In this document: positions 1 to 8,398 of the stretch, one piece after another | Layout: the number at the start of each line of letters is the position of its first letter | Position numbering within the stretch: the stretch's first letter is position 1 | Origin: Nemertoderma westbladi | Lineage: Eukaryota > Xenacoelomorpha > Nemertodermatida > Nemertodermatidae | Direction: 5' to 3' | Assembly (NCBI GenBank): GCA_032718475.1 | Contig: JAUCBJ010007255.1 | Location: 1-30,746 of the forward strand | Length of the DNA: 30,746 nt | Program-made: the position numbers and the translations under genes | Notes under the pieces: model-generated | Seen by the model: the letters and a program-made list of their open reading frames with translations, nothing else | What the model was told of the DNA's origin: nothing | Databases searched by the model: none

Positions 1-1284
1 GTCCTCAATGACTATCATATTGACACCTCACGGATTGGTGCTCTCATATTCGACACAACATCAGTTAACTCGGGGTACAAGCAGGGTGTTGTTAAAAGAT
101 TGGAGTCAGAATTTGGTAGGGCCCTCCTTCAGCTGGCTTGCAGACACCACATATATGAGTTGATTGTGAAAGCATCAAGTGTCATTGTCTATGGAGAAAG
201 CTCTTCACCAAAGGAGGGGATGTTTGACCCGCTTATCCAACATTGGGATACCATAGACAAGTGTAACTTGGCCTTGGTAAATGTGACAAAACGGAACAGG
301 GTGCTCACTGGTCTTGTGGAGACAACTACTTCATTTCTTCATACCTGGCTGGGAAACAGCACCAAACAATCGTTGAGACACGATTACCTAGAGCTAGCTA
401 AACTAGCCCTCCTATTTTTAGGTGGAACTGTTCCTAGTGGGTGGCCAGACATCACAATAAAAGACCCAGGCGCATACCATCATGCAAGATGGATGTCCAA
501 GGCATTGTACACACTCAAGATAGCCTTGTTACGATCTGAACTCCACGATGTCTACACAACTGACGAGCTCGAATCAATCACCAGCCTAGCTGTATTCATA
601 TCAGTATTCTACACTAAAGCCTGGCTGACTTCTACCTCTGCTGCAGATGCCCCTCAGAACGACCTTGATTTAATGAAGATATTCGTCAAGACTGAGGCTA
701 GCATCTCAAAAAATCCAGAACAGTGGCCAGTGAACTTCAGCTCACTTGTCAGTGCTGCTCGCAATAAGTTGGAAAACCACTTGTGGTATTTATCTGAACG
801 CCTTGTAACTTTATCTCTCTTCAGTGACAGGGTACCGATATCTTCAAAGTCAACTATCAGGAAGGCACTTCTAAGGGTCCAGGGTGTCGAACCACAAAAT
901 AAGCTCCAAGAGATGCCAGCCTCCTATCGTTTTGAGAGTAAGTCCCTCAAGGACTTTGTTGGGCCTGATTCGTGGTCCCTGTTCCCTCTACTTGGCATTG
1001 ATCCTGGCTTTGTCAAACTACCTGTGGAGCAGTGGGTTACATGCAATTCGTATCTAGCAGGAAAAGCAGTGGTTGACAAGTTGCCAGTTGTGAACGATGC
1101 TGCAGAGCGTGCATTAGGGCTAGCCACAGATTTGAACACAGCTAAGGCTCCCAAAACTGATGTACAGCTACAGGCCCTCTACAAGGTAGTAAAAGGGGTT
1201 AGACAGAAGCTCCATGGACTCTCGACATCATCAGAAACTGTAACAAAGAAGTCATTGAGTGTTGTCGCATATGAATGGGTTTGA
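1..1284 (+). CDS. Transposase-like protein, C-terminal part, cut by window edge
   Basis: One frame is open from base 1 to the TGA at 1282-1284 (427 codons), so the start lies outside the window; no ATG is needed at the TTG near 100. Near the start it reads FDTTSVNSG (residues 17-25), followed at about residues 40-50 by ACRHHIYEL. This pairing of an FDTT..N.G motif with a CRHH..EL motif is, from memory, typical of a large, poorly annotated protein family expanded in many invertebrate genomes and spread as mobile DNA. The Asp and the HH/Glu are plausible catalytic residues of an RNase H-like fold, but that is inference. There are no internal stops or frameshifts, unlike the LINEs nearby, so the copy is either young or kept. 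The end VVAYEWV lies just before an AT-rich tail with no clear terminal repeat. A host gene domesticated from a transposon is the alternative. Confidence 0.6.
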   Translation, partial: VLNDYHIDTSRIGALIFDTTSVNSGYKQGVVKRLESEFGRALLQLACRHHIYELIVKASSVIVYGESSSPKEGMFDPLIQHWDTIDKCNLALVNVTKRNRVLTGLVETTTSFLHTWLGNSTKQSLRHDYLELAKLALLFLGGTVPSGWPDITIKDPGAYHHARWMSKALYTLKIALLRSELHDVYTTDELESITSLAVFISVFYTKAWLTSTSAADAPQNDLDLMKIFVKTEASISKNPEQWPVNFSSLVSAARNKLENHLWYLSERLVTLSLFSDRVPISSKSTIRKALLRVQGVEPQNKLQEMPASYRFESKSLKDFVGPDSWSLFPLLGIDPGFVKLPVEQWVTCNSYLAGKAVVDKLPVVNDAAERALGLATDLNTAKAPKTDVQLQALYKVVKGVRQKLHGLSTSSETVTKKSLSVVAYEWV

Positions 1285-1853
1285 TCTAACTCTTTGAAAG
1301 TCTTCACCAATTGATGAAACTCTAAGTGATTTGATTTTTAATATATGGTCTTAATAATTGGTGTTTGTTTGCTCTCAATTTGGTTTTTTGCTCTTAATAC
1401 TAAATATTAATTGTTCTTTATTTGTATTTAAATTTGATGTAATATGCTGTGCTGTATTTGAATATTGTTAATTTTTTGAATGACTTCGATCACTTTGAAA
1501 AGTGACAATAATTCCCCATAGATACATTAGATATGTGTTGGAAGTGGGTTTCTTCAATCAAAAAGTAAGCAATATGTATAGGGATCCAATCTACCTTGTT
1601 TATCATCCAATTCTGCAACTTTTGGTGACAAAGTGAACTCTGGCGGGCAACTAACACTTGATAAATTGTAATTTTAGTGGGAATTTCAATAGGCCATTTG
1701 TTGTTACCATGGTAACAGCTGTAACCACCGTTAGACATCAATATTTTTCGAAATTTTTTTCATTCTTGTGTCACTCATACTCATGCACAACTTTTGTGAC
1801 ACTTTAAGCTATTAGCCTTCAAAAATTAAAAAAGGTCCAAAATTTGGCCCAGT
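1285..1853. other. AT-rich stretch, no supported gene
   Basis: No coding homology is visible. A short minus-strand reading frame (1490-1741) has no recognisable domain. No terminal inverted repeat of the upstream transposase-like element could be seen. Confidence 0.4.
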
Positions 1854-2029
1854 CTACTGTTTTGGTTTGCATCTCGATTCGTTGTTATCGTCATCATCCT
1901 GAGTAGTATTCAATTGTTCTTTTTCAGTATTTACATCGACTCCTTTTATTACCTGGTTGTATTTGTCACGTAATCTAGTTGCAAAGTCATTGAAGTCCAA
2001 ATGTGCCAAAAGAACAAGGAACCTTTCTT
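1854..2029 (-). other. Coding-like minus-strand stretch, unrecognised
   Basis: Read on the minus strand there are over 50 codons without a stop, containing HLDFNDFATRLRDKYNQ and then an acidic tail (QDDDDNNE) before a TAG at 1854-1856. The composition resembles real protein rather than translated AT-rich DNA. It is cut by the left junction of the LINE insertion at 2030-2038. The plus strand of its last 36 bases also reads in frame into a reverse transcriptase fragment at 6315-6491, so both strands compete for the interpretation. Function unknown. Confidence 0.25.
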
Positions 2030-2038
2030 AGGATACAG
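2030..2038. repeat. Target site duplication, left copy (AGGATACAG)
   Basis: Nine bases are identical to 6315-6323 and sit immediately outside the two ends of the family B LINE copy. Confidence 0.75.
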
Positions 2039-2511
2039 CCCACTTTGAAAAGCTCCTCAATAATGACAGGGTATTGCCTGATAACTTTATAGAAGTAAAA
2101 GTGTCTGAGTCTGTACTCCCAGATATTCCCATTGGCGATATCTCCTTTGCAGAAGTGAAGGCTGCTGCAAAGAGCATTAAGACCAATCGTGTCAGTGGAG
2201 TAGATGGTGTTCCCCCTGAGGTCTTTAAAATACCTGAGTGTTTATAGCTCATCTATCCCATCATAGTAGAGATGTACCGAACAACAAGAGTCCCACAAGA
2301 AATGAAAACAAATAAGTTGGTGCCAGTTCCCAAGAAGGGCAACCTAACACTCTATGGTTCTTTTCGGGGAATCTCATTGATCTCGATTGCTGCAAAGCTA
2401 TAGAATAGGATTCTATTAAATCGCATCAGGGATCCCATTGAGAGACTGCTCCGTGGAAATCAGAATGGGTTCCGTAAAGGTCGTGGGACCATGGAGCCCA
2501 TTTTGGCACTT
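2039..2511 (+). pseudogene. LINE family B reverse transcriptase, 5' fragment
   Basis: The frame reads VSGVDGVPPEVFK, then VPVPKKGNL, then FRGISLISIAAKL, then NQNGFRKGRGTMEPIL. These match, in order, the N-terminal RT motifs of RTE/BovB-type LINEs (the 'PKKG...WRGI...L' block and the 'QNGFR' block). Stop codons interrupt it after PECL (TAG near 2246) and after AAKL (TAG near 2401). It stops at the CACTT where another element has inserted and resumes at 5089. In minus-strand copy 2 the equivalent sequence continues without a break across this point. Confidence 0.8.
2507..2511. repeat. Target site duplication, left copy (CACTT)
   Basis: CACTT is repeated at 5089-5093. Minus-strand LINE copy 2 has a single CACTT at the equivalent place, which shows the ancestral empty site. 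Confidence 0.8.
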
Positions 2512-2564
2512 TATAGAATTATATTCCCTAAATGCCGTGGATTTTCAAAATTTTATTTTATTCG
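2512..2564 (+). repeat. 53-bp perfect direct repeat, copy 1
   Basis: Begins TATAGAATTATATTCCC at the exact left boundary of the insertion. An identical 53-bp copy lies at 3170-3222. Confidence 0.85.
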
Positions 2565-2806
2565 GTAAAGACTTATAGTTAGTAAGATTTATATTTAGTA
2601 AGAATTTATATTTTATATTTACGTGATTATTTCGAACTTATGCAATTTATATTGTTCCGAATATTATGCAATTTATATTTTATAAGCAGTATTTGTATTT
2701 ACAGTGTAAAAGAGAAAGTTTTATAGACAGAAAATTTTGTGCTCAGAAAGACTCATATTTGTAATTATTCCAAACTTATGCAATCTACATTTAGGTACGA
2801 AAGTAT

Positions 2807-2936
2807 TTGTAATTACTTGAATTTATGCAGTATTTGAGATACAATAGTAGATGGAAGACTCGCGAGCCTTTCTTATTGTTTTCATTTATTTGTATTTGTA
2901 ATTGTTTGAATTTATGCAATATTTGAGATGCAATAG
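2807..2936 (+). repeat. Imperfect tandem duplication (about 86 bp period)
   Basis: GTATTTGTAATT..TTGAATTTATGCA..ATTTGAGAT.CAATAG occurs at about 2808-2850 and again at about 2894-2936, with few mismatches. Confidence 0.6.
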
Positions 2937-3169
2937 ATTTATATTGGTGAATTTAATTTAGATTTATATTGTACTTACTTAGTAAAGCCTTAAATACGTA
3001 AAGTTTGAATTTGTAATTATTTTTGTATCGAATCATTACGTAGAAAGGAAGTATTGTTTGAAACTTAATTGTAAATATGTAAGTACGCCCTAAGTATTCT
3101 ATAGTTTGATTGATTATTGGTGAAAACCGTATATTTTATGCACGATAATATCCTGTTTTCATGGAGCGG

Positions 3170-3222
3170 TATAGAATTATATTCCCTAAATGCCGTGGAT
3201 TTTCAAAATTTTATTTTATTCG
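3170..3222 (+). repeat. 53-bp perfect direct repeat, copy 2
   Basis: Identical to 2512-2564. The sequences then diverge, although both continue to a nearby GTAAAGA. Confidence 0.85.
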
Positions 3223-3295
3223 AATTAACTTTGTAAAGATTGCTTTGAGTTCTCATTAGTATTGGTTCTATCTATTATGCATCTATCGGTCAAGT

Positions 3296-3370
3296 GGTTC
3301 AGTAGCTCAGTTGGTAGAGCGTTGGAAATTATATGTGTAGTAGGTATCGAGTTCGAATCCTAGTAAGTGC
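3296..3370 (+). repeat. tRNA-like segment with A and B boxes (SINE head?)
   Basis: TAGCTCAGTTGGTAGAGC (3303-3320) is a near-perfect tRNA D-arm and RNA polymerase III A box. GAGTTCGAATCC (3349-3360) is a B box with the T-loop TTCGAAT. The acceptor strands GGTTCAG and TAAGTGC do not pair and the T stem is poor, so this is not a functional tRNA. It is best read as a tRNA-derived SINE head or a decayed tRNA pseudogene. Confidence 0.6.
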
Positions 3371-3429
3371 GAATTATTTTTTGTGCAGAATTTCAACTCA
3401 TTTAAATTAACCGCTACAAATTAATTGCA

Positions 3430-3722
3430 TTTGTCTGTACCAATAAGGCTGTAGTTATTTGATTGTAACCAATGTCGTGCAAGTTATATATTAGCTGGAC
3501 CAATAAGCTATCTTTAAAACCTTGTTAGAACCCATAGAACAATCGAGAATTTTCTCGATTGATTGCAGCACAAATTTAGTATATAAAGGTGCGATTTCGT
3601 TCATTAGTTATCTATCATTCAATCTAATCTACCTTAACTTTCTGTCTTATTTCAGATTACATTGTTTATTGTATAATAGTTATTATATCTTTTGTAATAA
3701 AAGTCAGAAATACCAGTCACAT
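3430..3722 (+). promoter_or_regulatory. LTR-like promoter block: CCAAT boxes, TATA box, AATAAA
   Basis: Three CCAAT pentamers (near 3440, 3468 and 3500) precede a TATATAAAGG box near 3581. About 115 bp further on there is an AATAAA near 3697, then a run ending CCAGTCACA. This U3-R-U5-like order suggests a solo or degenerate LTR. The flanks show no clear target duplication and there is no second LTR copy, so the boundaries are guesses. Confidence 0.4.
3540..3561. other. Perfect 10-bp hairpin
   Basis: CAATCGAGAA, a TT loop and TTCTCGATTG form a perfect inverted repeat about 20 bp upstream of the TATA-like box. Confidence 0.6.
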
Positions 3723-5088
3723 CTCAGCCCTTTTCTATCTGTTTTACTATGGTTTCACTACGGTGAACAAACTCAGGGACAGGATGGCCGGCTAGAGATC
3801 GGGCCGCAGCAATGAACGGGAACATCACGGGAATGTAGACGAGAGACAACCCGCAATACCATCTAGTTATTCGCCCATCGCCTGAAAGGTTAGACAGCGT
3901 TCGATCCTTGCTACCTAAGTGTAAGACCAAAAGATCAAAGGTAGACGTAGTGACACGCTGCAAGCCTAAAATTACATCATAGGGACTGTACTGTCTTGAT
4001 TCAGGGAAAACCGCAGTAGACCTTCATATTCCTACGGGGGGAGAGGGAGAGAGAGCAGATACTAGTACGCAGATAGGACGTAGGCACACCGGTACAAGGC
4101 ATACACATTGGTTAGGGTGCAGCAAACTGTACGCTTAACTCTTGCTAAGTACAGGTGTGTGTGCGACTATTTGCAGTACGACCGTGTCTATTACATCAGA
4201 ACTTGTAGGCTAGGGGGGTTGCTGTGTTTTCACCTGAATTGGGATTGTACCGTTCAGGCGGTAGGGCAGTTTACGCTAGGCGCAAATAAATTGAGGCTAT
4301 CAGGGATATACTAACATCTACCGTGTCCCCGCCAACGCCCTAATAGGAAGTTACCCGGACTACCTGGGTGACTAAAATTCTAGATAGGAGCCAGGATAGC
4401 TATTAGTACCCGTACGCCTACAGTAGTAAACTAACACATCTCTTCTTAGTATCAGGGACCTGGTACCTAAAATTGCCGAATTCTGGGCGTAGTATTAACC
4501 TTATGCCTGAATTTGAGTCCTGGAAATACGCAAGAGGGGAAGGAACCTTATCATTCGTGAGTATTGGACCTACAAGTTATAAAATTAGAATATTCGTAAA
4601 ATGCACACCGTACCCAGTAATTATATATGTGAAGGAGCAAAACTGCTTTGACCGTTCAGAATTAACACACGCGCGTTAAAATTTATTTACACCTCGAAAT
4701 ATATAAAATTAACTTTCGTCCTTACTGCACTTTGCTCGCTAGTTAGCCATCTCCAAATCTGCTCTACACCTAGCTAGCGTCCCTTTGCCCAACCATATAA
4801 ATCACACCGCGGCAAAGTATACGAGCCTCTTAGTCCGTCAGTGAGTCAGCCTGATTTTAGGATTCGCTGCGCGGGATTTTGTTTTATCGAAGTTTGTCTG
4901 CTCGTAGACTGTTTTCTGCCTCACCGGTTAAAAGAGATCGATACTGCAATATATTCGCTTACTTGGGGTTTACTGTTTTGGTGAGAAGGTCGGATTTATG
5001 ATTTGATTTACAAACTTTACAGTAGGATATTGCAGGTATTGTTACCGTCTCTTCCGATAGTAGGAATAGGCGTATCTCTCCAATTTTA
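3723..5088. other. Non-coding remainder of the unidentified insertion
   Basis: No protein homology is visible in any frame. It includes a GA-rich run (4039-4058), a second TATA-like ATATAAAT near 4795, and a more GC-balanced region than its AT-rich surroundings. Short open frames here carry no recognisable domains. Confidence 0.4.
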
Positions 5089-5093
5089 CACTT
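5089..5093. repeat. Target site duplication, right copy (CACTT)
   Basis: Matches 2507-2511. The LINE reading frame resumes immediately after it. Confidence 0.8.
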
Positions 5094-6268
5094 AGAAGGA
5101 TTATTGAAGAGTTATCAAAAAAGAAAGACAGGCATCTATCTGGCTGTTATCTTTGTTGACTTCTTCAAGGCCTGATTCAGTCTCTCGCTCACGTATGTTC
5201 AGCATACTTTCATTATATGGGATTCCTGATGAAATTATTGCAGCAATCAGATCAGTATACGATGGTTCGACAACATTTGTGTCTACTGTTGACGGTGACA
5301 CAGAACCATTTGAAGTGTTATGGGGCGTCCTCCAAGGAGACACACTTGCACCATTCTTGTTCATTATTGTGGTTGACTATGTTCTACGCATGTCCTTAGA
5401 TCATTATAATGATGATGGGGTGATGATAAGTCCACCTACTGGCTCCAGAAGTCGAGGAAATCCTGCCAAGTACCTAACTGATCTAGACTTTGCTGATGAC
5501 TTAGGAGTACTCTCAGAATCATTAGAGGGAGCCCAACGGCTCCTCAGCTCATTAGAACATGCTGCTTCTAGTGTTGGTCTTTTTATTAACTCCAGAAAGA
5601 CCAAAATTCTGACAGTTAACTTTGAAAGTCCTCAGCAAGTCTCTGATCGGGTGAGCATAAGCTCAAAGGATGGTATGCTTGAGCATGTGGACGACTTCTG
5701 TTACCTGGGATCATGGATCCGGAAGTCAGATGAGGACCTTCGAATACGTAAGGGAAAGGCATGGGCAGCCTTGAATAGGCTTTCCAGGATTTGGAAGTCA
5801 CCGAGAATTAATCGGAAACTTAAGGTCCGATTATTTAGAGCAGCAGTAGTTCCAGTACTCCTCTACGGGAGTCCATGCTGGGCTCTAACTGCTGAGGACA
5901 CCAAATCTCTGGATGGCACATTCACAAGAATGCTACGCCGGATTCATTGTTTCAAGTAAAATGCACACATCTCCAACCAGACACTATATAACATTGGAGG
6001 TGTCTCATTGGTTCCCCTAAGCTTGACACTAGAACAAAATCGCCTCCGCTTTGCAGGACATTGCTTTCGCCGTGAGGACCAGCCAGTGCATAATCTTGTA
6101 CTTTGGCAGCCTCATGGAGTGAATAAGCATGGTGGACAGCCCATGACTTTCTTGAGACGCATCTCAAAGGACACTGGCCTTAAAGATGCGGATGATCTAG
6201 CAAATGTCATGGGTGATAGGGAGTTGTGGCGGTGCAATTTTGTTGACAAGCTGGCACAGCATTCTTAA
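5094..6268 (+). pseudogene. LINE family B reverse transcriptase, 3' fragment
   Basis: After RRIIEELSKKK the frame is broken by small indels near 5131 and 5172 (four bases gained, two lost, compared with copy 2). A 268-codon open frame (5153-5959) then carries the RT core: VLQGDTLAPFLF, then DLDFADDLGVLS, whose FADD is the catalytic motif, then YLGSWIR and the thumb/C-terminal region with PVLLYGSPCW and MLRRIH. A TAA after HCFK ends it. The C-terminal part continues in another frame to AQHS (6268), with RLRFAGHCFRR and the ELWRCNFV ending. The domain order fits the RTE clade. The minus-strand copy at 8399-9791 is a close relative. Confidence 0.85.
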
Positions 6269-6298
6269 AAATGCAGCTGCAATGCAGCATGCCGATCC

Positions 6299-6314
6299 TA
6301 GTAGTAGTAGTAGT
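6299..6314 (+). repeat. (TAG)n 3' tail of LINE family B copy 1
   Basis: A short TAG microsatellite follows GCCGATCC, exactly as in the minus-strand copy (8399-8413). RTE-type LINEs commonly end in short tandem repeats rather than poly(A). Confidence 0.75.
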
Positions 6315-6323
6315 AGGATACAG
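6315..6323. repeat. Target site duplication, right copy (AGGATACAG)
   Basis: Identical to 2030-2038, directly after the (TAG)n tail. Confidence 0.75.
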
Positions 6324-6491
6324 GATAAGGGCTCAAAACGCTTTGTTCTAACCAGTAAGGATAATTACGTAAGTGCAGTTGAAGATTACCTAGGTGACAC
6401 TAATATTTTCATTAAACATAGTAATGATCCTACAGGTAAATACAAGAATAAAATAAAAGAATTTGTTAATAAATGGATGAATTTATATTGA
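6315..6491 (+). pseudogene. Reverse transcriptase fragment, Penelope-like?, split by LINE
   Basis: From the target duplication the frame reads LRIQDKGSKRFVLTSKD, then NDPTGKYKNKIKEFVNKW, to a TGA at 6489-6491. The D-K-G-S..F-V-L pattern followed by a Y..DPT..(Y/F)..K element resembles the N-terminal part of reverse transcriptases in Penelope-like and related elements; this comes from memory and is tentative. If the LINE is mentally removed, bases 1994-2038 read in frame into this piece (SPNVPKEQGTF...). That supports the view that the LINE landed inside an older retroelement. The rest of the RT is absent. Confidence 0.4.
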
Positions 6492-7187
6492 GTTATTAGA
6501 ATACTACATCATGTTTGTTGTTTTACCATTTCCATGACAACCGGTGATAACACCAAGTCAGCTACCGATTCAGTCTTTCCAAAAATATCAGTTCCGGGTG
6601 GTTACCAAAAAGTATCCCCTATGCTGGCTGGCCCAGGACTATAATCTAAAAAAGCACAATTATCAAATCTAAACCAAACCAAATTAAGTAAGTCGCTTGA
6701 TTTGAGCACTGTCAAGTAGAAGCATATATAGTTTATCTTCTACAATACATCATTTACAGTAAATTTGTAGAATTTCATTAACACAATTGATTTCATTGAC
6801 ATGATTTTCAATTGTGTTTGACAGATAGGCGCAAATTTCCAACATCTGGTTTTACCACCTGGTCCTTTCTGTCCAACAGAAGAAGCTGCTGCTAACTAAC
6901 GCAGCTTGTTTTTCAATAGACCAGATAGATGTCCAGAATTCCAGTAATTATTGAAGTTGGCCAAGTAACTTAACATAGGCAATGGTATGGTAGCATACTG
7001 TGTATTTTAATAAGGGCTATATTTAAATTAACTATATGCCAGCTGATTTGATGGATGCAACAATCATTCAACTAGTAGAACTAATAGAATCAATAGAACC
7101 AATAGAACTTACCAATAAAGATGACTGTTGTTGCATAGCAATTTTCAGTAAACTTATTGAAAAGTTATTCTAGAAGGGTGTAAACGT
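6492..7187. other. AT-rich stretch, no supported gene
   Basis: No coding homology. There is a short imperfect run of AATAGAA/ACCAATAG units near 7071-7110. Confidence 0.4.
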
Positions 7188-7365
7188 TGTACAGTGTCGG
7201 CATAACATTGTGCCTACAGATGCCGACAGTGACGGCATTATGTTGTGCCGACTGTGTCAGTGATACATTGTGTCAACTGTATTGGCCTTATGTTGTGCCA
7301 ACAGTGTCGTTGTTAGTGCCAATGCCTACAGTGCTGTTGTTATGTTGCGCCGACAATGTCTACAC
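7188..7365 (+). repeat. Imperfect minisatellite around TGTGCCGACAGTGTC
   Basis: The words ATGTTGTGCC, CAGTGTCG and GCCTACAG recur about every 35-50 bp with many substitutions. The open frame it creates is an artefact of the repeat. Confidence 0.5.
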
Positions 7366-8002
7366 TTTCAAAATATTCATTTCTCATTTCATTTTCAAAA
7401 TTTTACAACATTTTCTAAAATTTATGACAAATAATAATAATAATTCCAAGAGCCGCATTGATTAATAGTATAGACAAATATATCTTCTGGTAAGTACGTA
7501 AGTAACAATTTGAGTATGATGTTGAGTTTCTGAGTTGAAAATGGTCCCTTCCCTGACATGCAAGTACATGTACGTACATACGGTACATGTATAAACGTGT
7601 ATAAATAAACGGTAAAGATAAATAAGTAGAATAAAAGAAGCTCACAAATAGTTCAATGATACTATTAGACCACACCAAAATTCGATGTTTGTCTATTTGT
7701 CTGTTGTCGAACGTTTTCTAGTATCCCTTAAAATAAAAACATCATTTAGTGAGAAATTAGGAAATTTAATTTTTATGCATGTAATATTTAGGTGAAAAGT
7801 GACTAATTGCTTATTAATTGTGAGTGTTATCTCACTCGAACCTGTGCTGGAAAAAGCATTTCCACAGCAATAATGAAAATACTCCTCTATAAAAGGCCCC
7901 CTTTAAACCTATCTGGAAGTCTATTATTCATCTATCATTTAGAAATATTTTTAATTCATCTGTAAATAGGAAACAGTTATGTTTTAAAACATGAGATTTC
8001 TT
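7366..8002. other. AT-rich stretch, no supported gene
   Basis: Contains an (AAT)n run at about 7430-7443 and ACGTAC-rich sequence at about 7560-7600. No gene is recognised. The 3' end of LINE family A copy 2 is lost at about 8003. Confidence 0.4.
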
Positions 8003-8398
8003 TTTCATGCTGTCTCCTTTCTTGGGGAGAGGGTTTTGTTGAACTTTAGTCCAAATTGGTGGTGGCTTTTTCCCTTTTAACATCCAGTTGCAAACATTTA
8101 ATAATGGTCTGTTGAGCACTCCAGTTTTCCATACCTCCGCGCCGCTGGGATTTCATCTAATCCACTCGCTTTATTATTGGACATGCTTTTAATGCTTCTT
8201 CAGGTGTGAAGTCCCCTGTTTCTATAGGTAGTGTCTTGTCATATATTTTCCTTGTAGGGCTGACCTCGATGTTTGGTGGCTGCCCAAGCAAGTTGCTGAA
8301 GTGATTTTTCAACTTCCCAACACATTCTTCAGGACTATCGGCTTTGAGGCACCCCTTTGCACAACCTTTCCAACCAGATACCTCATTTACAGTTTGCC
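8003..8398 (-). pseudogene. LINE family A reverse transcriptase, pre-RT fragment
   Basis: Minus-strand frames read QTVNEVSGWKGCAKG, then HFSNLLGQPPNIEVSPTRK, TLPIETGDFTPEEAL, and in another frame NRPLLNVCNWMLKG and NPLPKKGDS. The same sequence occurs in copy 3 at 20727-21120. A deletion and a frame change near 8157-8190 break it. Homology ends at the PKKGD block, so the catalytic palm is missing. Confidence 0.75.

Larger units (their letters stand above)
2512..5088. mobile_element. Unidentified 2.58-kb insertion inside LINE family B
   Basis: The LINE reverse transcriptase reads GTMEPILAL up to 2511 and continues with RRIIEEL from 5089, with CACTT duplicated, so everything between is one insertion event, possibly with later nesting. 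A 5-bp duplication fits an LTR retrotransposon or some DNA transposons. However, the ends (TATAGAATTATA... and ...CTCCAATTTTA) are neither long direct repeats nor convincing inverted repeats. Contents: an AT-rich left third with internal duplications, a tRNA-like A/B-box segment (3296-3370), an LTR/promoter-like block (3430-3722), and 1.3 kb with no coding sequence. It may be a non-autonomous or internally deleted element. Confidence 0.7.
2039..6314 (+). mobile_element. RTE-like LINE family B, copy 1, 5'-truncated and split
   Basis: This non-LTR retrotransposon copy keeps only the reverse transcriptase part. It starts abruptly inside the pre-RT region (AHFEKLLN) and ends in a short (TAG)n tail, the pattern expected for target-primed reverse transcription. 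The AGGATACAG duplications at 2030-2038 and 6315-6323 bound it. An unrelated 2,577-bp insertion occupies 2512-5088. Stops and small indels throughout make it non-functional. Confidence 0.8.

Noticed and set aside
1490-1741. 83-codon minus-strand frame with a Cys/His/Asn-rich start
   Set aside because: Considered as a small zinc-finger or transposon fragment, but no motif spacing fits a known family.
2512-3222. A 711-bp element bounded by the 53-bp direct repeats (TRIM-like)
   Set aside because: The target duplication CACTT lies at 5089, not after 3222, so the second 53-mer is internal to the insertion.
3296-3370. A functional tRNA gene
   Set aside because: D arm and T loop are good, but the acceptor ends do not pair and the T stem is poor, so only a tRNA-derived repeat is supported.
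3724-3963. Short open frames within the 2512-5088 insertion (for example 3522-3815 plus and 3724-3963 minus)
   Set aside because: Under 100 codons with no domain or compositional support, and they overlap promoter-like sequence.
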